This document shows positions 27,166-36,782 of a stretch of 64,000 nucleotides of DNA, piece by piece. The position numbers were made by a program, and so were the translations under genes. Position 1 is the first letter of the stretch. Each line of letters opens with the position of its first letter. This DNA is from SLDF01 sp964537925 (GTDB lineage: Bacteria > Bacteroidota > Bacteroidia > Chitinophagales > Saprospiraceae): NCBI GenBank assembly GCA_964537925.1, contig CAZICV010000001.1, positions 1,302,001-1,366,000 on the forward strand, in the 5' to 3' direction. The notes beneath the pieces are model-generated. The model saw only the letters and a program-made list of their open reading frames with translations. It had not been told where the DNA came from and ran no database searches.

Positions 27166-28695
27166 CTACAGTTCTTTGCGGAGCCTGGCCACGGATATAT
27201 TGAGCTGCTCCCGGTACTTGGCGATCGTGCGCCGGGCGATGTTGTAACCGCGTTCCTTGAGCAGCTCTTTCAGGTCCTCATCGGACAGCGGTTTGCGCTT
27301 ATCTTCCTGCCGGATCATATCGTTGAGCGTCTGCTTGACCTCCAGCGTGCTCACTTCGTCGCCGTCCTGGGTCACGATACTTTCGGAAAAGAAATCCTTG
27401 AGTCGCTTTGTACCGAACTCGGTCTGCACGAATTTGCTGCTTGCCACCCTTGAGACGGTCGAGAGATCAAGGCCCGTGATATCGGAAATATCCTTGAGGA
27501 TCATAGGCTTGATACGGCGGTCGTCGCCTGAAAGAAAATACTCGTACTGGAACTGCATGATTGCATACATGGTCTTGTACATCGTGGTCTGGCGCTTGTG
27601 GATCGCATCTATGAACCACTTGGCGGCATCGATCTTCTGTTTGATGAAGAGTACGGCTTCCCTTTCTTTTTTATCTATGCGGCTTCCTTCCTTATGGCGG
27701 GAGTAGGCGCGCAGCATGTCTTTGTAATGATCGCTGACCCGCAGTTCAGGCGCATTGCGTACATTGAGCGTGAGCTCCAGCTCGCCGTCGCGGTTCTGTA
27801 TGATGAAGTCCGGTACGACATAGTTGGCTCCGTCCCCGGCGCCCTGGGTATACCCGCTGGCCGGCTTGGGGTTAAGCTTCAGGACCATGTCGATAGCCGC
27901 TTTCAGCTCTCCGTCCGTTATGTCCAGCTGTTTGGTCAGGCGGGAAAAATGTTTTTTGGAAAATGCCTCGAAGTACTGGTCGATGACCTGGTATGCCCGG
28001 GACAGAGCGGTACGGTCCTGTGCAGACAGTGTTTCCGATCGTTCCATACGTGCCCGAAGCTGCAGCAACAGGCATTCGCGCAGGTCCTTGGCCCCCACTC
28101 CTGCAGGCTCCAGCCGCTGGATGAGGTTCAGCATGCGGTATACTTCTTTCTCCGTGGTGATGATGCTCTGCGAAAACATGAGATCATCTATGATCGATAC
28201 TGGATCGCGGCGCAGGTAGCCGTCATCATCTATGCTGCCGATGATCTGCAGGGCTATGGCGAGTTCCGTCTCGTCTTTGAGGTTAAGAAGCCCAAGCTGA
28301 CGTTCAAGGTATTCGTGAAAACTGTTCTCTACGGCCAGAGGCGATTGCCTGGTTTCGTCCTCGCTGCGGCCGGATTCCTGTGCATGGTATGCAGATGGGT
28401 CGTCTTCTATATAATCGTTCAGATAATCATCCAGTTCAAAGTTGTCTTCCCGTTCGGGCGTTTCTGACTCAGAATCTTCATCTTCCCGCTGAAAATCTTC
28501 GTACTCTCCTTCTTCCCCGGATTCAAACTCAAAGGCCTCCTCCTCATTGCCCTCTTCCAAAGCCGGGTTGGTCTCCAGCTCTTCTTTGATCCGCTGGTCC
28601 AGTACCGCTGTAGGCACCTGGAGCAGCTTCATCAACTGAATTTGCTGCGGAGAGAGCTTCTGAAGTAACTTCTGGCTGAGGTGTTGCTTGATCAT
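27166..28695 (-). CDS. rpoN: RNA polymerase sigma-54 factor
   Basis: 509 residues if started at the ATG that gives MIKQHLSQKLLQKLSPQQIQ, the normal family beginning; ATG 28704 is nearly as good. Region I is Gln/Leu-rich (QQIQLMKLLQVPTAVLDQRI), followed by a strongly acidic region II (about 45-105, runs of Glu and Asp). The core-binding region and the RpoN box ARRTIAKYREQL near the C-terminus complete the protein. It needs enhancer-binding AAA+ activators, none of which is encoded in this window. A minus-strand TAAATTTG box at 28743..28750 fits as its promoter. Confidence 0.95.
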   Translation of the reverse strand: MIKQHLSQKLLQKLSPQQIQLMKLLQVPTAVLDQRIKEELETNPALEEGNEEEAFEFESGEEGEYEDFQREDEDSESETPEREDNFELDDYLNDYIEDDPSAYHAQESGRSEDETRQSPLAVENSFHEYLERQLGLLNLKDETELAIALQIIGSIDDDGYLRRDPVSIIDDLMFSQSIITTEKEVYRMLNLIQRLEPAGVGAKDLRECLLLQLRARMERSETLSAQDRTALSRAYQVIDQYFEAFSKKHFSRLTKQLDITDGELKAAIDMVLKLNPKPASGYTQGAGDGANYVVPDFIIQNRDGELELTLNVRNAPELRVSDHYKDMLRAYSRHKEGSRIDKKEREAVLFIKQKIDAAKWFIDAIHKRQTTMYKTMYAIMQFQYEYFLSGDDRRIKPMILKDISDITGLDLSTVSRVASSKFVQTEFGTKRLKDFFSESIVTQDGDEVSTLEVKQTLNDMIRQEDKRKPLSDEDLKELLKERGYNIARRTIAKYREQLNISVARLRKEL

Positions 28696-28742
28696 AGTGG
28701 TCATGCCGCCATTAAAATTTATTATGAGGCCAAAACACATTG

Positions 28743-28750
28743 CAAATTTA
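28743..28750 (-). promoter_or_regulatory. -7 promoter box of rpoN
   Basis: TAAATTTG on the minus strand, an exact TAnnTTTG match, 38-47 bp upstream of the two candidate rpoN starts. It excludes the longer open frame that would begin at 28740. Confidence 0.55.
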
Positions 28751-28865
28751 TCTAATATAAATGAATCCCCAAATAAATTTTTCTGAACAGCAGGAGTGCT
28801 GTTTCCCGGAAAACAACGAATCCCCTTATCTTGGTTCGCAATCGCTTGTCAAAATAGAGATACAA

Positions 28866-30665
28866 ATGCAATTGAAAGCCAGAGTAGAAGCATTGAGAGA
28901 CTGGATGGCCCAGCGCCGCATCGATGCTTATATTGTTCCCAGCGGAGACCCGCATAAGAGTGAATATGTAGCGGATCACTGGAAGGTAAGGGAGTGGATT
29001 TCCGGATTTACGGGGTCTGCCGGAACGGTGGTCGTCACGGCGTCTCACCTGGGGCTGTGGACCGATTCGCGCTATTTCCTGCAGGCGGAGCAGGAACTCA
29101 AAGCCAGCGGCGGCACCTTGCACAGGTTGGTAAACCAGGGAGCAAGCGAATATGCAGACTGGTTGCGTGAACACCTGCCTGCAGATGCAGTAGTCGGTAT
29201 TGACGGTCTGCTTTTCAGTGCAGCGGAGGTAGAAGTTATGGAGCGTGCGTTGGGGCAGTCGGGTATCCGTCTCGAGACAGGTTACGACCCGTTTCCGGAT
29301 ATATGGGCGGATCGTCCGGCATTGCCGTCAGAGGCGATCTTCGAGCACGCTACCTTGTATGCAGGATATGGCCGGGATGAAAAGATCGCCCGTGTCCGTG
29401 AGCAGATGTTTCAGAAACACGCACAGGCGTTGCTGATCACTGCGCTGGACGAGATTGCCTGGTTGCTGAACCTTCGTGGTCGCGATGTGGCCTGCAACCC
29501 GGTCTTCATTGCTTATGCCGTTGTGGAGACAGAAAAGGTCAAGTTGTTCGTGCAACGGCAGAAGATAGCGCCGGAGCTGCAGGACAAACTGTCCGAAGCC
29601 GGGATCGAGTTGCTCCCGTATACGATCATCAGCGACTACCTGGCGCAGCTCAACCCGGACAAGCGGATCTGGATCGATCGGCAGAAGACTTCTTTCGGTC
29701 TGACCCAGCACCTGATGCCGGAGCAGATACTATACGCTACATCGCCTGTGACGCTGTTGAAAGCCAGCAAGAATGCGACCGAACAAAAATATATCCGCCA
29801 GGTGATGGTCAAGGATGGTGTGGCACTGCTGCGTGCTTATCGCTGGCTGGAAGCCCGGCTGGATGAGGGCGAGGTGGTCCGCGAGGCGGATTTTGCCCGG
29901 CAGATCGCGTATTTCCGCAGCCAGCAGCCGGGGTATTTCGGCGAGAGTTTTGATGCGATCATCGGGTATGAAGGCAACGGAGCGATCGTACACTACCGGC
30001 CGGACGATGAAAAATCGGCAGAGATACGCAAGGAGGGAATGCTGCTGGTAGACTCGGGCGGCCAATACCAGGACGGCACGACGGATATCACGCGTACGCA
30101 TCACCTCGGAACGCCCTCTGACGAACAGAGACGCAACTTCACCCTGGTACTAAAGGGACATATTGCCCTGGCCAATATTGTATTCCCGTCAGGCACTACG
30201 GGAGTCCAACTCGATATACTGGCCAGGCAGTACCTGTGGGGCAACCTGCTCAACTATGGTCACGGCACCGGCCATGGCGTCGGCTTCTTTATGAATGTCC
30301 ACGAGCCTCCGCAGGGATTCGTCGCCGGACTCGGGGAGCGCGGTGTGACTGTGCACCAGCCGGGTATGCTGAGCTCCAATGAACCAGGCTTCTACAAGGT
30401 GGGGCAGTACGGGATCCGCATAGAAAACCTCGTGCTTTGCCGCGAACTGGCGACCAGTGATTTCGGGCCGTTCTATCACTTCGAGACAGTAACGCTTTTC
30501 CCGATCGATCAGAATCTCATCGATGCTTCGCTGATGCTGCCGGAGGATGTGGCCTGGCTGGACCAGTATCATCAGCGTGTGCTGGAAGCTCTGTCACCGC
30601 ACCTGGAGCCGGAAGAGCAAGCCTGGCTGTCGGTCAGGTGCGCCCCACTCGCGGTGACTGCGTAG
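28866..30665 (+). CDS. Xaa-Pro aminopeptidase, M24 family
   Basis: 599 residues from ATG 28866 (MQLKARVEALRDWMAQRRID), where the family normally begins; the frame is open from 28761 but the extra 35 residues look non-native. Two creatinase-type N-terminal domains (to about residue 300) precede the pita-bread domain with metal ligands in LLVDSGGQYQDGTTDITRT, the HGTGHGVGFFMNVHEPP block and SNEPGFYKVGQYGIRIEN. It removes an N-terminal residue preceding proline, with two Mn or similar ions; cytosolic. Family length matches the long, two-lobed form seen in Bacteroidota and eukaryotes. Confidence 0.94.
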   Translation: MQLKARVEALRDWMAQRRIDAYIVPSGDPHKSEYVADHWKVREWISGFTGSAGTVVVTASHLGLWTDSRYFLQAEQELKASGGTLHRLVNQGASEYADWLREHLPADAVVGIDGLLFSAAEVEVMERALGQSGIRLETGYDPFPDIWADRPALPSEAIFEHATLYAGYGRDEKIARVREQMFQKHAQALLITALDEIAWLLNLRGRDVACNPVFIAYAVVETEKVKLFVQRQKIAPELQDKLSEAGIELLPYTIISDYLAQLNPDKRIWIDRQKTSFGLTQHLMPEQILYATSPVTLLKASKNATEQKYIRQVMVKDGVALLRAYRWLEARLDEGEVVREADFARQIAYFRSQQPGYFGESFDAIIGYEGNGAIVHYRPDDEKSAEIRKEGMLLVDSGGQYQDGTTDITRTHHLGTPSDEQRRNFTLVLKGHIALANIVFPSGTTGVQLDILARQYLWGNLLNYGHGTGHGVGFFMNVHEPPQGFVAGLGERGVTVHQPGMLSSNEPGFYKVGQYGIRIENLVLCRELATSDFGPFYHFETVTLFPIDQNLIDASLMLPEDVAWLDQYHQRVLEALSPHLEPEEQAWLSVRCAPLAVTA

Positions 30666-30692
30666 AGGGCCTGGCTATGACACAGGGAAGAA

Positions 30693-31154
30693 CTAATTGC
30701 GCCTGTCCTTCATGCGCTTCATGCGCTCACCCGCTTCGCGTAGCAGGTATTCCCTGAAGTTTCGCTCGGTTTCGCTCAGTCTTGCGAGCTTCTTTGCGGG
30801 CAGGACCTGTCTCAGACGCTGATAGTAGGCTTTTTTCAGTTGCAGTTCTTTTTCTTCGAACTCTACGATACGTTGCAGGTATTTGTCTGCTTCGGCCTCG
30901 GTCATATTCGCAGGGTCGATTCCTTCGTCCATGCTCCTGCGCAGTCTTCTTTCTTCTTCCTTGAATTCATTGTAGATGGGCCAGAACTGCTGGGATTCGA
31001 TCGTCGAGAGATCCAGTTCGCGGGTAATGAAAGCGACTTTCTGCGCTTCGATCCGCTCACCGAGTTTGGCCCTGCCGCGATGACCGCCATTGCCGGGCTG
31101 TGCCCACAGAGCGGAGGCCATAAAGAGCAGTGAAAAGATCCAGGCGAATTTCAT
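30693..31154 (-). CDS. Periplasmic Spy/CpxP-like helical protein of the sigma operon
   Basis: 153 residues with a signal peptide (MKFAWIFSLLFMASALWAQ) and a highly charged, all-helical mature part: EEERRLRRSMDEG, YLQRIVEFEEKELQLKKAYY, EYLLREAGERMKRMKDRR. LDLSTIESQQFWPIYNEF resembles the LTxxQ-type repeats of Spy/CpxP periplasmic sensors and chaperones. Such proteins are common behind ECF sigma genes in Bacteroidota. It is the last gene of a sigma-anti-sigma-effector run, 38 bp after the anti-sigma gene. Proposed role: sensing or chaperoning envelope proteins; not proven by sequence. Confidence 0.72.
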   Translation of the reverse strand: MKFAWIFSLLFMASALWAQPGNGGHRGRAKLGERIEAQKVAFITRELDLSTIESQQFWPIYNEFKEEERRLRRSMDEGIDPANMTEAEADKYLQRIVEFEEKELQLKKAYYQRLRQVLPAKKLARLSETERNFREYLLREAGERMKRMKDRRN

Positions 31155-31192
31155 ATCAGTTTATTTTAATGTTAGTCTGTTAGAGGACCGGT

Positions 31193-31654
31193 TTACAGCG
31201 TTTCGTCCAGGTATATATCTTCCCAGTCACTGACAGGCAGCTCAAGTAGTTCTTCCCATTCCCCGGTACTGAAAACCGGCGCCATATCCTCTTGCTCGGA
31301 CAGCCACAAGGCGAGCAGGTCATCCTCAAACTCATAGAGGTTGTCCTGGAGGTAGACCTGGGTGGCTTCCAGTTCGGCTACGTCGGCCGATGCAGCGCTG
31401 TCATAGACGCGGGGTATCCAGAGCCAGGCGACCCAGGCCACCAGGATGAAAGCCGCTACCGCTGCTGCGACCCTGAAAGCAGGTAGTGTGACCAGCCTGC
31501 CGCGCGAAGAAAGCGATTGCTCACCCCGGGTACGCTGCATGATGCGCTCCTCCAAAGAGTCAAAATAACCGTCGGGGACACGTAGCGTATCCTGCTCCAG
31601 CCGCCCGGACCATCGGTCACGGAACTGCTGCTCGGAACTGTCATTCTTTTCCAT
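31193..31654 (-). CDS. Putative anti-sigma factor with one membrane span
   Basis: 153 residues. The N-terminal cytosolic part (about 1-58; VPDGYFDSLEERIMQRT) resembles the short sigma-binding regions of Bacteroidota anti-sigma proteins. One transmembrane helix is at about 62-80 (AAAVAAFILVAWVAWLW), followed by an acidic periplasmic tail rich in Glu, Asp and Trp. No zinc-finger Cys/His motif is visible. The start overlaps the end of the ECF sigma gene by 14 bp, the usual coupling of sigma and anti-sigma. Function is inferred from position and topology. Confidence 0.75.
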   Translation of the reverse strand: MEKNDSSEQQFRDRWSGRLEQDTLRVPDGYFDSLEERIMQRTRGEQSLSSRGRLVTLPAFRVAAAVAAFILVAWVAWLWIPRVYDSAASADVAELEATQVYLQDNLYEFEDDLLALWLSEQEDMAPVFSTGEWEELLELPVSDWEDIYLDETL

Positions 31655-32192
31655 GATTCAGCAAGTATTGTTCTACTTTTTTCATTGCATGATGATAAGA
31701 GGCCTTCAATGCGCCTTCGCTGGTATCCAGGACGCGCGACATTTCCTGGTAAGGCATTTCGTCGAAGTAGCGCAGGTGGAACACCAGGCGTTGTTTGTCG
31801 GGCAGGGTCCCGATCGCAGCCGTCAGGTGCGCTTCTGCTTCCTCGCCGTGAAACCAGGTATCCGCAGCCAGTTGCCCGGCAAAGTCTGCAGGATCCAGGT
31901 GTTCGTACTTTTTGCGGGATCGGGACCTCAGAAAACTCAGGCATTCATTGGTCGCGATCCGGTACATCCAGGTATACAGCGCAGCCTGCCGCTCAAACCT
32001 CTCCAGGTGCCGGTATATCTTCACAAAGATCTCCTGGCAAAGATCATTGGCATCCTCATGGCTGATCACCATACGCCGTACCAGCCAGTAGATGCGCTCC
32101 TGGTACTTGCGGACCAGCAAGCGGAAGCCCCTGTCCACGTCTTTCTGTACCAGGATGAGATCCAATATATGGTCGTCCGTAGGAGACTGCAA
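31641..32192 (-). CDS. ECF-family RNA polymerase sigma factor
   Basis: 183 residues. Region 2 spans about 18-85 (HEDANDLCQEIFVKIYRHLERF and YTWMYRIATNECLSFLR, given here in parts), and region 4 about 125-178 (LPDKQRLVFHLRYFDEMPYQEM). It directs RNA polymerase to a small regulon, probably in answer to an envelope signal, under control of the overlapping anti-sigma gene. The T9SS cargo gene ends 71 bp upstream on the same strand, so the operon may start here or be read through from it. No exact TAnnTTTG box precedes it. Confidence 0.92.
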   Translation of the reverse strand: MQSPTDDHILDLILVQKDVDRGFRLLVRKYQERIYWLVRRMVISHEDANDLCQEIFVKIYRHLERFERQAALYTWMYRIATNECLSFLRSRSRKKYEHLDPADFAGQLAADTWFHGEEAEAHLTAAIGTLPDKQRLVFHLRYFDEMPYQEMSRVLDTSEGALKASYHHAMKKVEQYLLNHGKE

Positions 32193-32263
32193 CGTAGGCC
32201 TTTATAAGTTGGACAGGAAAAACAGGACCAGGTTTAATGGGTTCTTGAGGGATTTCATCATCG

Positions 32264-34861
32264 TTATTTCGCGCGGACCATCTTCGCGGACCATTTGCGA
32301 CCGGTATCGCGGTTGCGGACCTGGACCAGGTATACACCGGCCGACAGATCCTGCAGGTCTATCCGCTGGGCAAAACCCGGGTTGAATGCCGTGTGAATGG
32401 TCGGCAGAGCCTGCCGACCGTCCAGGCCCCATACGGAGATCTCGGCGCGGTGCATGAGGAAGGGCAGGTCGATCTGTACCTGGTCTGCGGCCGGGTTGGG
32501 CCATATGCGCAATGCCTTATCACCGGGATCGGCTTCTGCCGTACTGTTCACTTCCGGGGTGGCTATCTCCAGCTCCCAGATCCCGCGACCATAGGTGCCG
32601 AATCGCACACGGTCCAGGTCATCTACATAGTGTACATTCCAGTATACCTGGTAGGGCGCATTGCTGCCTGCCAGGTCGAACCACTCACCGGAAGCCTGGT
32701 CAAACACATAGGGACCTATTTCCGTAGCGGCGAAGAGATATTTGTCGTCCGGAGCTGTACAGATACTGTAGACCAGTGTACCCGGGAGTCCTTTGTTCAG
32801 CGGAGAAAAGGTCTGTCCGTGGTCGTAGGAGACGAACACCGGAGAATTGGAGTACCCGGAACCGGCAATATAGACCGTATGGGGATCCTTCCTGGAAGCC
32901 GCGATCGAAGAGCCGTAAAAATAGTGGTTTCCGGGTCCGGTAAACCCGGCGCTTTGGGTCCAGTTTTGCCCATCGTTGAGCGAGAAGAAAAATCGCCCGT
33001 CGGTAGTCAGGACATAACGCACGGTCGGGTCTACCGGGGAGTGCCCCATAGCAGAGATCACGCCGGTCCCGTTCGGGTCGAAGTTGTAAGGTAGTTGATT
33101 GTGTACGATCCCGGCGCCGTTGAACGAGAGAGCATAGAGATAGGAGCCACCACCTTGCGTGCTGCCTCCACCCCAAAGCGCCTTGCGCGGATCATAGGGG
33201 TCTTCGACCAGGGGCGCCATCCACAGGTGACCCTGTCCGACGAAATCCCAGAAGAAGAGGTTGTTGCCAACATGAGCGGCCGGGTTGAACATAGCAAAAC
33301 CCGGATAGACCATCCACAGGTCCCTGCCGCCGTTCTGGCTCGAGAGATGACCGTAGTCACCACTGATGACCTGGTCAAAATGGTACTCTTCTCCCAGTAC
33401 GGCGCTGGTACGCTGATAGCCCTGGTCCTGGCTGCCCGCATAGATGATATCGGGGTTATCATTGTAGGTATGGATATCGTAGTACTGGGCGTTACGCATA
33501 CCGGTCATCGTGATATTGGTAAAGCTGAAACCCTGGTTTTCCGAGACAAAAAGTCCTCCGTCCGTGCTGATGATCAGTTTCTCGATACCTGTTTCGGGGT
33601 CGGGAAAACTAGATATGATCGGGATATCTGCGTGTAACTTGTACAACTCGTTGCCGTAGTACTCCCACCATTCATTGATCTTCTCCCAGGTGGCTCCGCC
33701 GTCCTTGCTGCGGAACGCATTCACGCCGCCGAAGAACAGGTGTCCGTCGACAGTATGCAGTGCGTGAAAACTCTTGCCGCTGAAGGGACCCTCTTCCACG
33801 CTGCCACGGATTTCCCAGCTAGCTCCGCCGTCCTGTGATGCTGCGATCCGGGTCTGATCGTTCTGGTCCCGGTAGGACATGTAGAGCTGTACGGTGTCAC
33901 CGGTTTCCCTACCGGTCATGATGGGGTTCCGGATATGATCGGTAGGCAGGCTTCCGGCCTCCGTGAAGGCCCCGGCGCTGTCGATGGCATAGATATGCTG
34001 GTTTTCGGAGAGGTACAGGACAGGGCTGCCATAGCGGTTGCTCCAGATAGAGAAACGATCGCTCCCGCCGTATTCCGTCTCTGCAAAACACCGTACTTTT
34101 TCAAAACTGGCTCCGAGGTTGTCCGAGCGGTACAGGCAGGTGATGGCATTCCAGTTCTGATAGTCCCATTCGAGGGTCAGCAGGAAGAGTGTCCTGCTTT
34201 CGTTGTTGAGCATGTGCACATCCCGGATATTGCCCCAGGATACTACATTTTCAAGGCCGGAAGTATTGTGCCAGGTGATGCCTTCGTCCGTCGTCCAGAA
34301 GAACCCTTGCCTGCCCCAGCCGTCTACACCGACGAGCAGTCGGTCTTCCAGTTTGCGTAGAAAAAGGGCGGACTGCTGGTTGAAATGATCGTTGAGAACG
34401 CGCCAGTTGGCGCCCTGTGGATCCGAGCGCCAGAGGTTGCCTCCCTGTGAAAAAGTATAGAGGGTATTGGTCGCATAGTCCATCTCCGCCGCCCACATGC
34501 GTCCTGCAGTATTGAAGCTGCCGACTTCTTTCCATTTGCCGATCAGTACACCTCCGCCGATGGTATCCCATTCCTGTGAGCGGCTACCGGGCTGCCGTAG
34601 CAGGAAGGCGCGTTCACGGCCGCGTTCCATACGGACGGACTCGTCCATCAGGCGCCAGTTGTCTCCGGGCGCTGCGCGGTGCATGTTTTCTATGAAGGCG
34701 CGCCGTAGCTTACCCTGTCCCCTGCCTTCTTTCTGACGGGGGTTGTGTTCGGTGGGTTCCGGCATACGCTGGGCAGGGGAACAAGCTGAAAAGCGGAAAA
34801 GCAGAGAACCGGCTCCGGCGATTAAAATGAAGATCAACAGATATCGTGTCAAGGCAGTCAT
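32264..34861 (-). CDS. Type IX-secreted protein with sortilin/BNR-type repeats
   Basis: 865 residues from ATG 34861, which opens a hydrophobic signal (LTRYLLIFILIAGAGSLLF); the frame extends 20 codons further to 34921. The body contains many Asp-box-like repeats of beta-propeller type (SQDGGASWEIRG, SKDGGATWEKINE, TTDEGITWHNTSG, STDGGLFVSENQGFSF), as in sialidase/VPS10-like propellers. No sialidase catalytic set is evident, so enzymatic activity is doubtful. The last ~75 residues are a Por secretion-system sorting domain (LRIWPNPAADQVQIDL, LQDLSAGVYLVQVRN). It should cross the outer membrane by T9SS and end up on the cell surface or outside. Confidence 0.88.
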   Translation of the reverse strand: MTALTRYLLIFILIAGAGSLLFRFSACSPAQRMPEPTEHNPRQKEGRGQGKLRRAFIENMHRAAPGDNWRLMDESVRMERGRERAFLLRQPGSRSQEWDTIGGGVLIGKWKEVGSFNTAGRMWAAEMDYATNTLYTFSQGGNLWRSDPQGANWRVLNDHFNQQSALFLRKLEDRLLVGVDGWGRQGFFWTTDEGITWHNTSGLENVVSWGNIRDVHMLNNESRTLFLLTLEWDYQNWNAITCLYRSDNLGASFEKVRCFAETEYGGSDRFSIWSNRYGSPVLYLSENQHIYAIDSAGAFTEAGSLPTDHIRNPIMTGRETGDTVQLYMSYRDQNDQTRIAASQDGGASWEIRGSVEEGPFSGKSFHALHTVDGHLFFGGVNAFRSKDGGATWEKINEWWEYYGNELYKLHADIPIISSFPDPETGIEKLIISTDGGLFVSENQGFSFTNITMTGMRNAQYYDIHTYNDNPDIIYAGSQDQGYQRTSAVLGEEYHFDQVISGDYGHLSSQNGGRDLWMVYPGFAMFNPAAHVGNNLFFWDFVGQGHLWMAPLVEDPYDPRKALWGGGSTQGGGSYLYALSFNGAGIVHNQLPYNFDPNGTGVISAMGHSPVDPTVRYVLTTDGRFFFSLNDGQNWTQSAGFTGPGNHYFYGSSIAASRKDPHTVYIAGSGYSNSPVFVSYDHGQTFSPLNKGLPGTLVYSICTAPDDKYLFAATEIGPYVFDQASGEWFDLAGSNAPYQVYWNVHYVDDLDRVRFGTYGRGIWELEIATPEVNSTAEADPGDKALRIWPNPAADQVQIDLPFLMHRAEISVWGLDGRQALPTIHTAFNPGFAQRIDLQDLSAGVYLVQVRNRDTGRKWSAKMVRAK

Positions 34862-35011
34862 ACTTGATCGTTTGTGCGAGGGAAAATAAGGCTTTTCCCG
34901 GAGAAGCGGCCAGGCGCTCAATTGCTTTAACGAATCCCGGGCAGGTTTTGGTCGCGACAGGAACGACTATCGGGGTCGCTTTTGGCAGTGATATACTACC
35001 TTTAGCGGGTT

Positions 35012-36124
35012 ATGAAGCCTGATCTTTTCTACGAGGTACTCTGGTATAGCTGGTGGATCAGCGTGATATGGCAGGCAGGCCACACCGGGTTTCTCCTGCT
35101 ACAGGTGCGCAAAGCTTCTTGTGGGGGTGCAGGTACGCAGGAAGCGCTGCCACCGGTCAGCGTCGTCGTATGTATAAGGGATGAAGCAGAAACCCTGCCT
35201 GCGTTGCTGGCAGTCCTGCGGCTGCAGGATCATCCTGTCTTTGAGGTCGTACTGGTCGATGACGGATCGCAGGACGGCAGTACTGCGATCATGGAGGCAG
35301 CGGCAGCTGAAGACCACCGGATAAAACTGATCATCCGGGCGGAGACGGACAAACGGAACCCGGGTAAAAGGGAAGCGTTGCTGGCTGGTATCCTCGAGGC
35401 GCGATACGAGCGTATCCTGGTCACGGACGGGGACTGTCTTCCGGCCGGTAGCAACTGGATAAGCGCCATGTGCCTGCCGTCGGCTATAGAGCCGATACCT
35501 GTCCTGGGCATAGCCCCGCTTACGGGCCGTCGGTCCCTGTCGCAGTCTTTGGCCGTATATGAGTCTTACTGGACGGCGATACAGATGAGTGCATTTGCAC
35601 TTGCCGGGCATCCGTATATGGGCGTCGGCCGCAATATGCTGTACCCCGCCGCAGGTATGGACAGGTTGCTGCAACCGGAGCTTTATTCCGGTAGCCCCGG
35701 TGGAGACGATGATCTCTGGCTGCAGGGCACAGAATTGCGTGGCCGTACGAAAATGCAGCTGTGCCCGCAGGCGTTTGTCTATTCGGAGGCGCCCGATACC
35801 TGGCGTACGCTGATATGGCAGAAGTGGAGACATGTGCGGGCTGCGGTATATTATAGGCCTGTATTCCGGTTTCTGCTCGGTATGCAGGGGGCGACACATA
35901 CCTGGAGCTGGTTGGGTGGGTTGGCCTTGCTGGTGATGGGATATATGCCTGTGCCGGCGATCCTGGCCTGCAGGTGGCTCCTGCTGGCCCTGCTGATGCG
36001 GAGCTGGGGAAAGAAGCTGCAGCGTCCCCGCCTATATCTCGAAATTGCGCGCTTTGACCTACTTTTGGCACTTTATTACCTCATACTTCTACCCGGAGCA
36101 GCGCTCCGTCGCAAAACCTGGTGA
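35012..36124 (+). CDS. Membrane-associated family 2 glycosyltransferase
   Basis: 370 residues. An N-terminal hydrophobic segment is followed by the GT-A core: PPVSVVVCIRDEAETLP, the nucleotide-sugar Asp in VVLVDDGSQDGST, and DGDC (LVTDGDCLPAGSNW) as the DxD-like metal site. GDDDLWLQG and a KWRHVRA-type block (IWQKWRHVRAA, the Q/RxxRW-like site) follow. Two hydrophobic segments close the protein. Acceptor and sugar cannot be inferred. The gene overlaps the start region of rsmG, so the two are probably co-transcribed. Confidence 0.88.
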   Translation: MKPDLFYEVLWYSWWISVIWQAGHTGFLLLQVRKASCGGAGTQEALPPVSVVVCIRDEAETLPALLAVLRLQDHPVFEVVLVDDGSQDGSTAIMEAAAAEDHRIKLIIRAETDKRNPGKREALLAGILEARYERILVTDGDCLPAGSNWISAMCLPSAIEPIPVLGIAPLTGRRSLSQSLAVYESYWTAIQMSAFALAGHPYMGVGRNMLYPAAGMDRLLQPELYSGSPGGDDDLWLQGTELRGRTKMQLCPQAFVYSEAPDTWRTLIWQKWRHVRAAVYYRPVFRFLLGMQGATHTWSWLGGLALLVMGYMPVPAILACRWLLLALLMRSWGKKLQRPRLYLEIARFDLLLALYYLILLPGAALRRKTW

Positions 36125-36126
36125 TA

Positions 36127-36753
36127 ATGGAGTGGATACCAACGTATTTTCCCGGACTGACCGATCAGCAACGGGAGCAGTTTGAGCAGCTTGTTCCGCT
36201 CTACAAGGAGTGGAACGATCGCATCAACGTCATATCCCGAAAGGATATGGATCACCTGGAGTTGCACCATATTCTACACTCGCTGGCAATCGGGAAGTTT
36301 CTCAGTTTCCGGAAGGGCACGCATATACTGGACCTGGGGACCGGAGGGGGCTTTCCCGGTATTCCGCTGGCTATTTTGTTCCCGGAGGTCCGGTTTACGT
36401 TGATAGACGGGACCGGAAAGAAGATCAAGGTCGTAAATGCTGTGGCGGAGGCAATCGGCCTGGACAACGTCCGGGGCATGCAAGTACGGGCAGAGGAGGT
36501 GAAAGAGCAGGCGGATTTTGTCGTAAGCCGTGCAGTGGCCGAACTGGCCCAACTATGGCAATGGTCATACCGGCTGATCCATACGCGCCATCATAATGCG
36601 CTGCCCAACGGCCTGATCTGTCTGAAAGGTGGTAATATCCGGGAGGAGATCAAGGCGTTGCCGAGAGGAGTTGCCGTCGATCTGGAGCCGGTCAGCCGAT
36701 ACTTCAGTGAACCGTACTTCCAGGAAAAACACCTGGTATACCTGCAGCGCTAA
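36127..36753 (+). CDS. rsmG: 16S rRNA (guanine-527-N7)-methyltransferase RsmG (GidB)
   Basis: 208 residues from ATG 36127; GTG 36121, which overlaps the upstream stop as GTGA, is an alternative two codons earlier. The SAM-binding glycine motif is ILDLGTGGGFPGIPLAI, preceded by NVISRKDMDHLELHH and followed by RAEEVKEQADFVVSRAVA, all characteristic of RsmG. It methylates N7 of G527 in the 530 loop of 16S rRNA; loss gives low-level streptomycin resistance in other bacteria. Short distance to the glycosyltransferase gene suggests one transcript. Confidence 0.95.
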   Translation: MEWIPTYFPGLTDQQREQFEQLVPLYKEWNDRINVISRKDMDHLELHHILHSLAIGKFLSFRKGTHILDLGTGGGFPGIPLAILFPEVRFTLIDGTGKKIKVVNAVAEAIGLDNVRGMQVRAEEVKEQADFVVSRAVAELAQLWQWSYRLIHTRHHNALPNGLICLKGGNIREEIKALPRGVAVDLEPVSRYFSEPYFQEKHLVYLQR

Positions 36754-36782
36754 CTAAAGCAAAAGAAATACCCGGAAGGATA

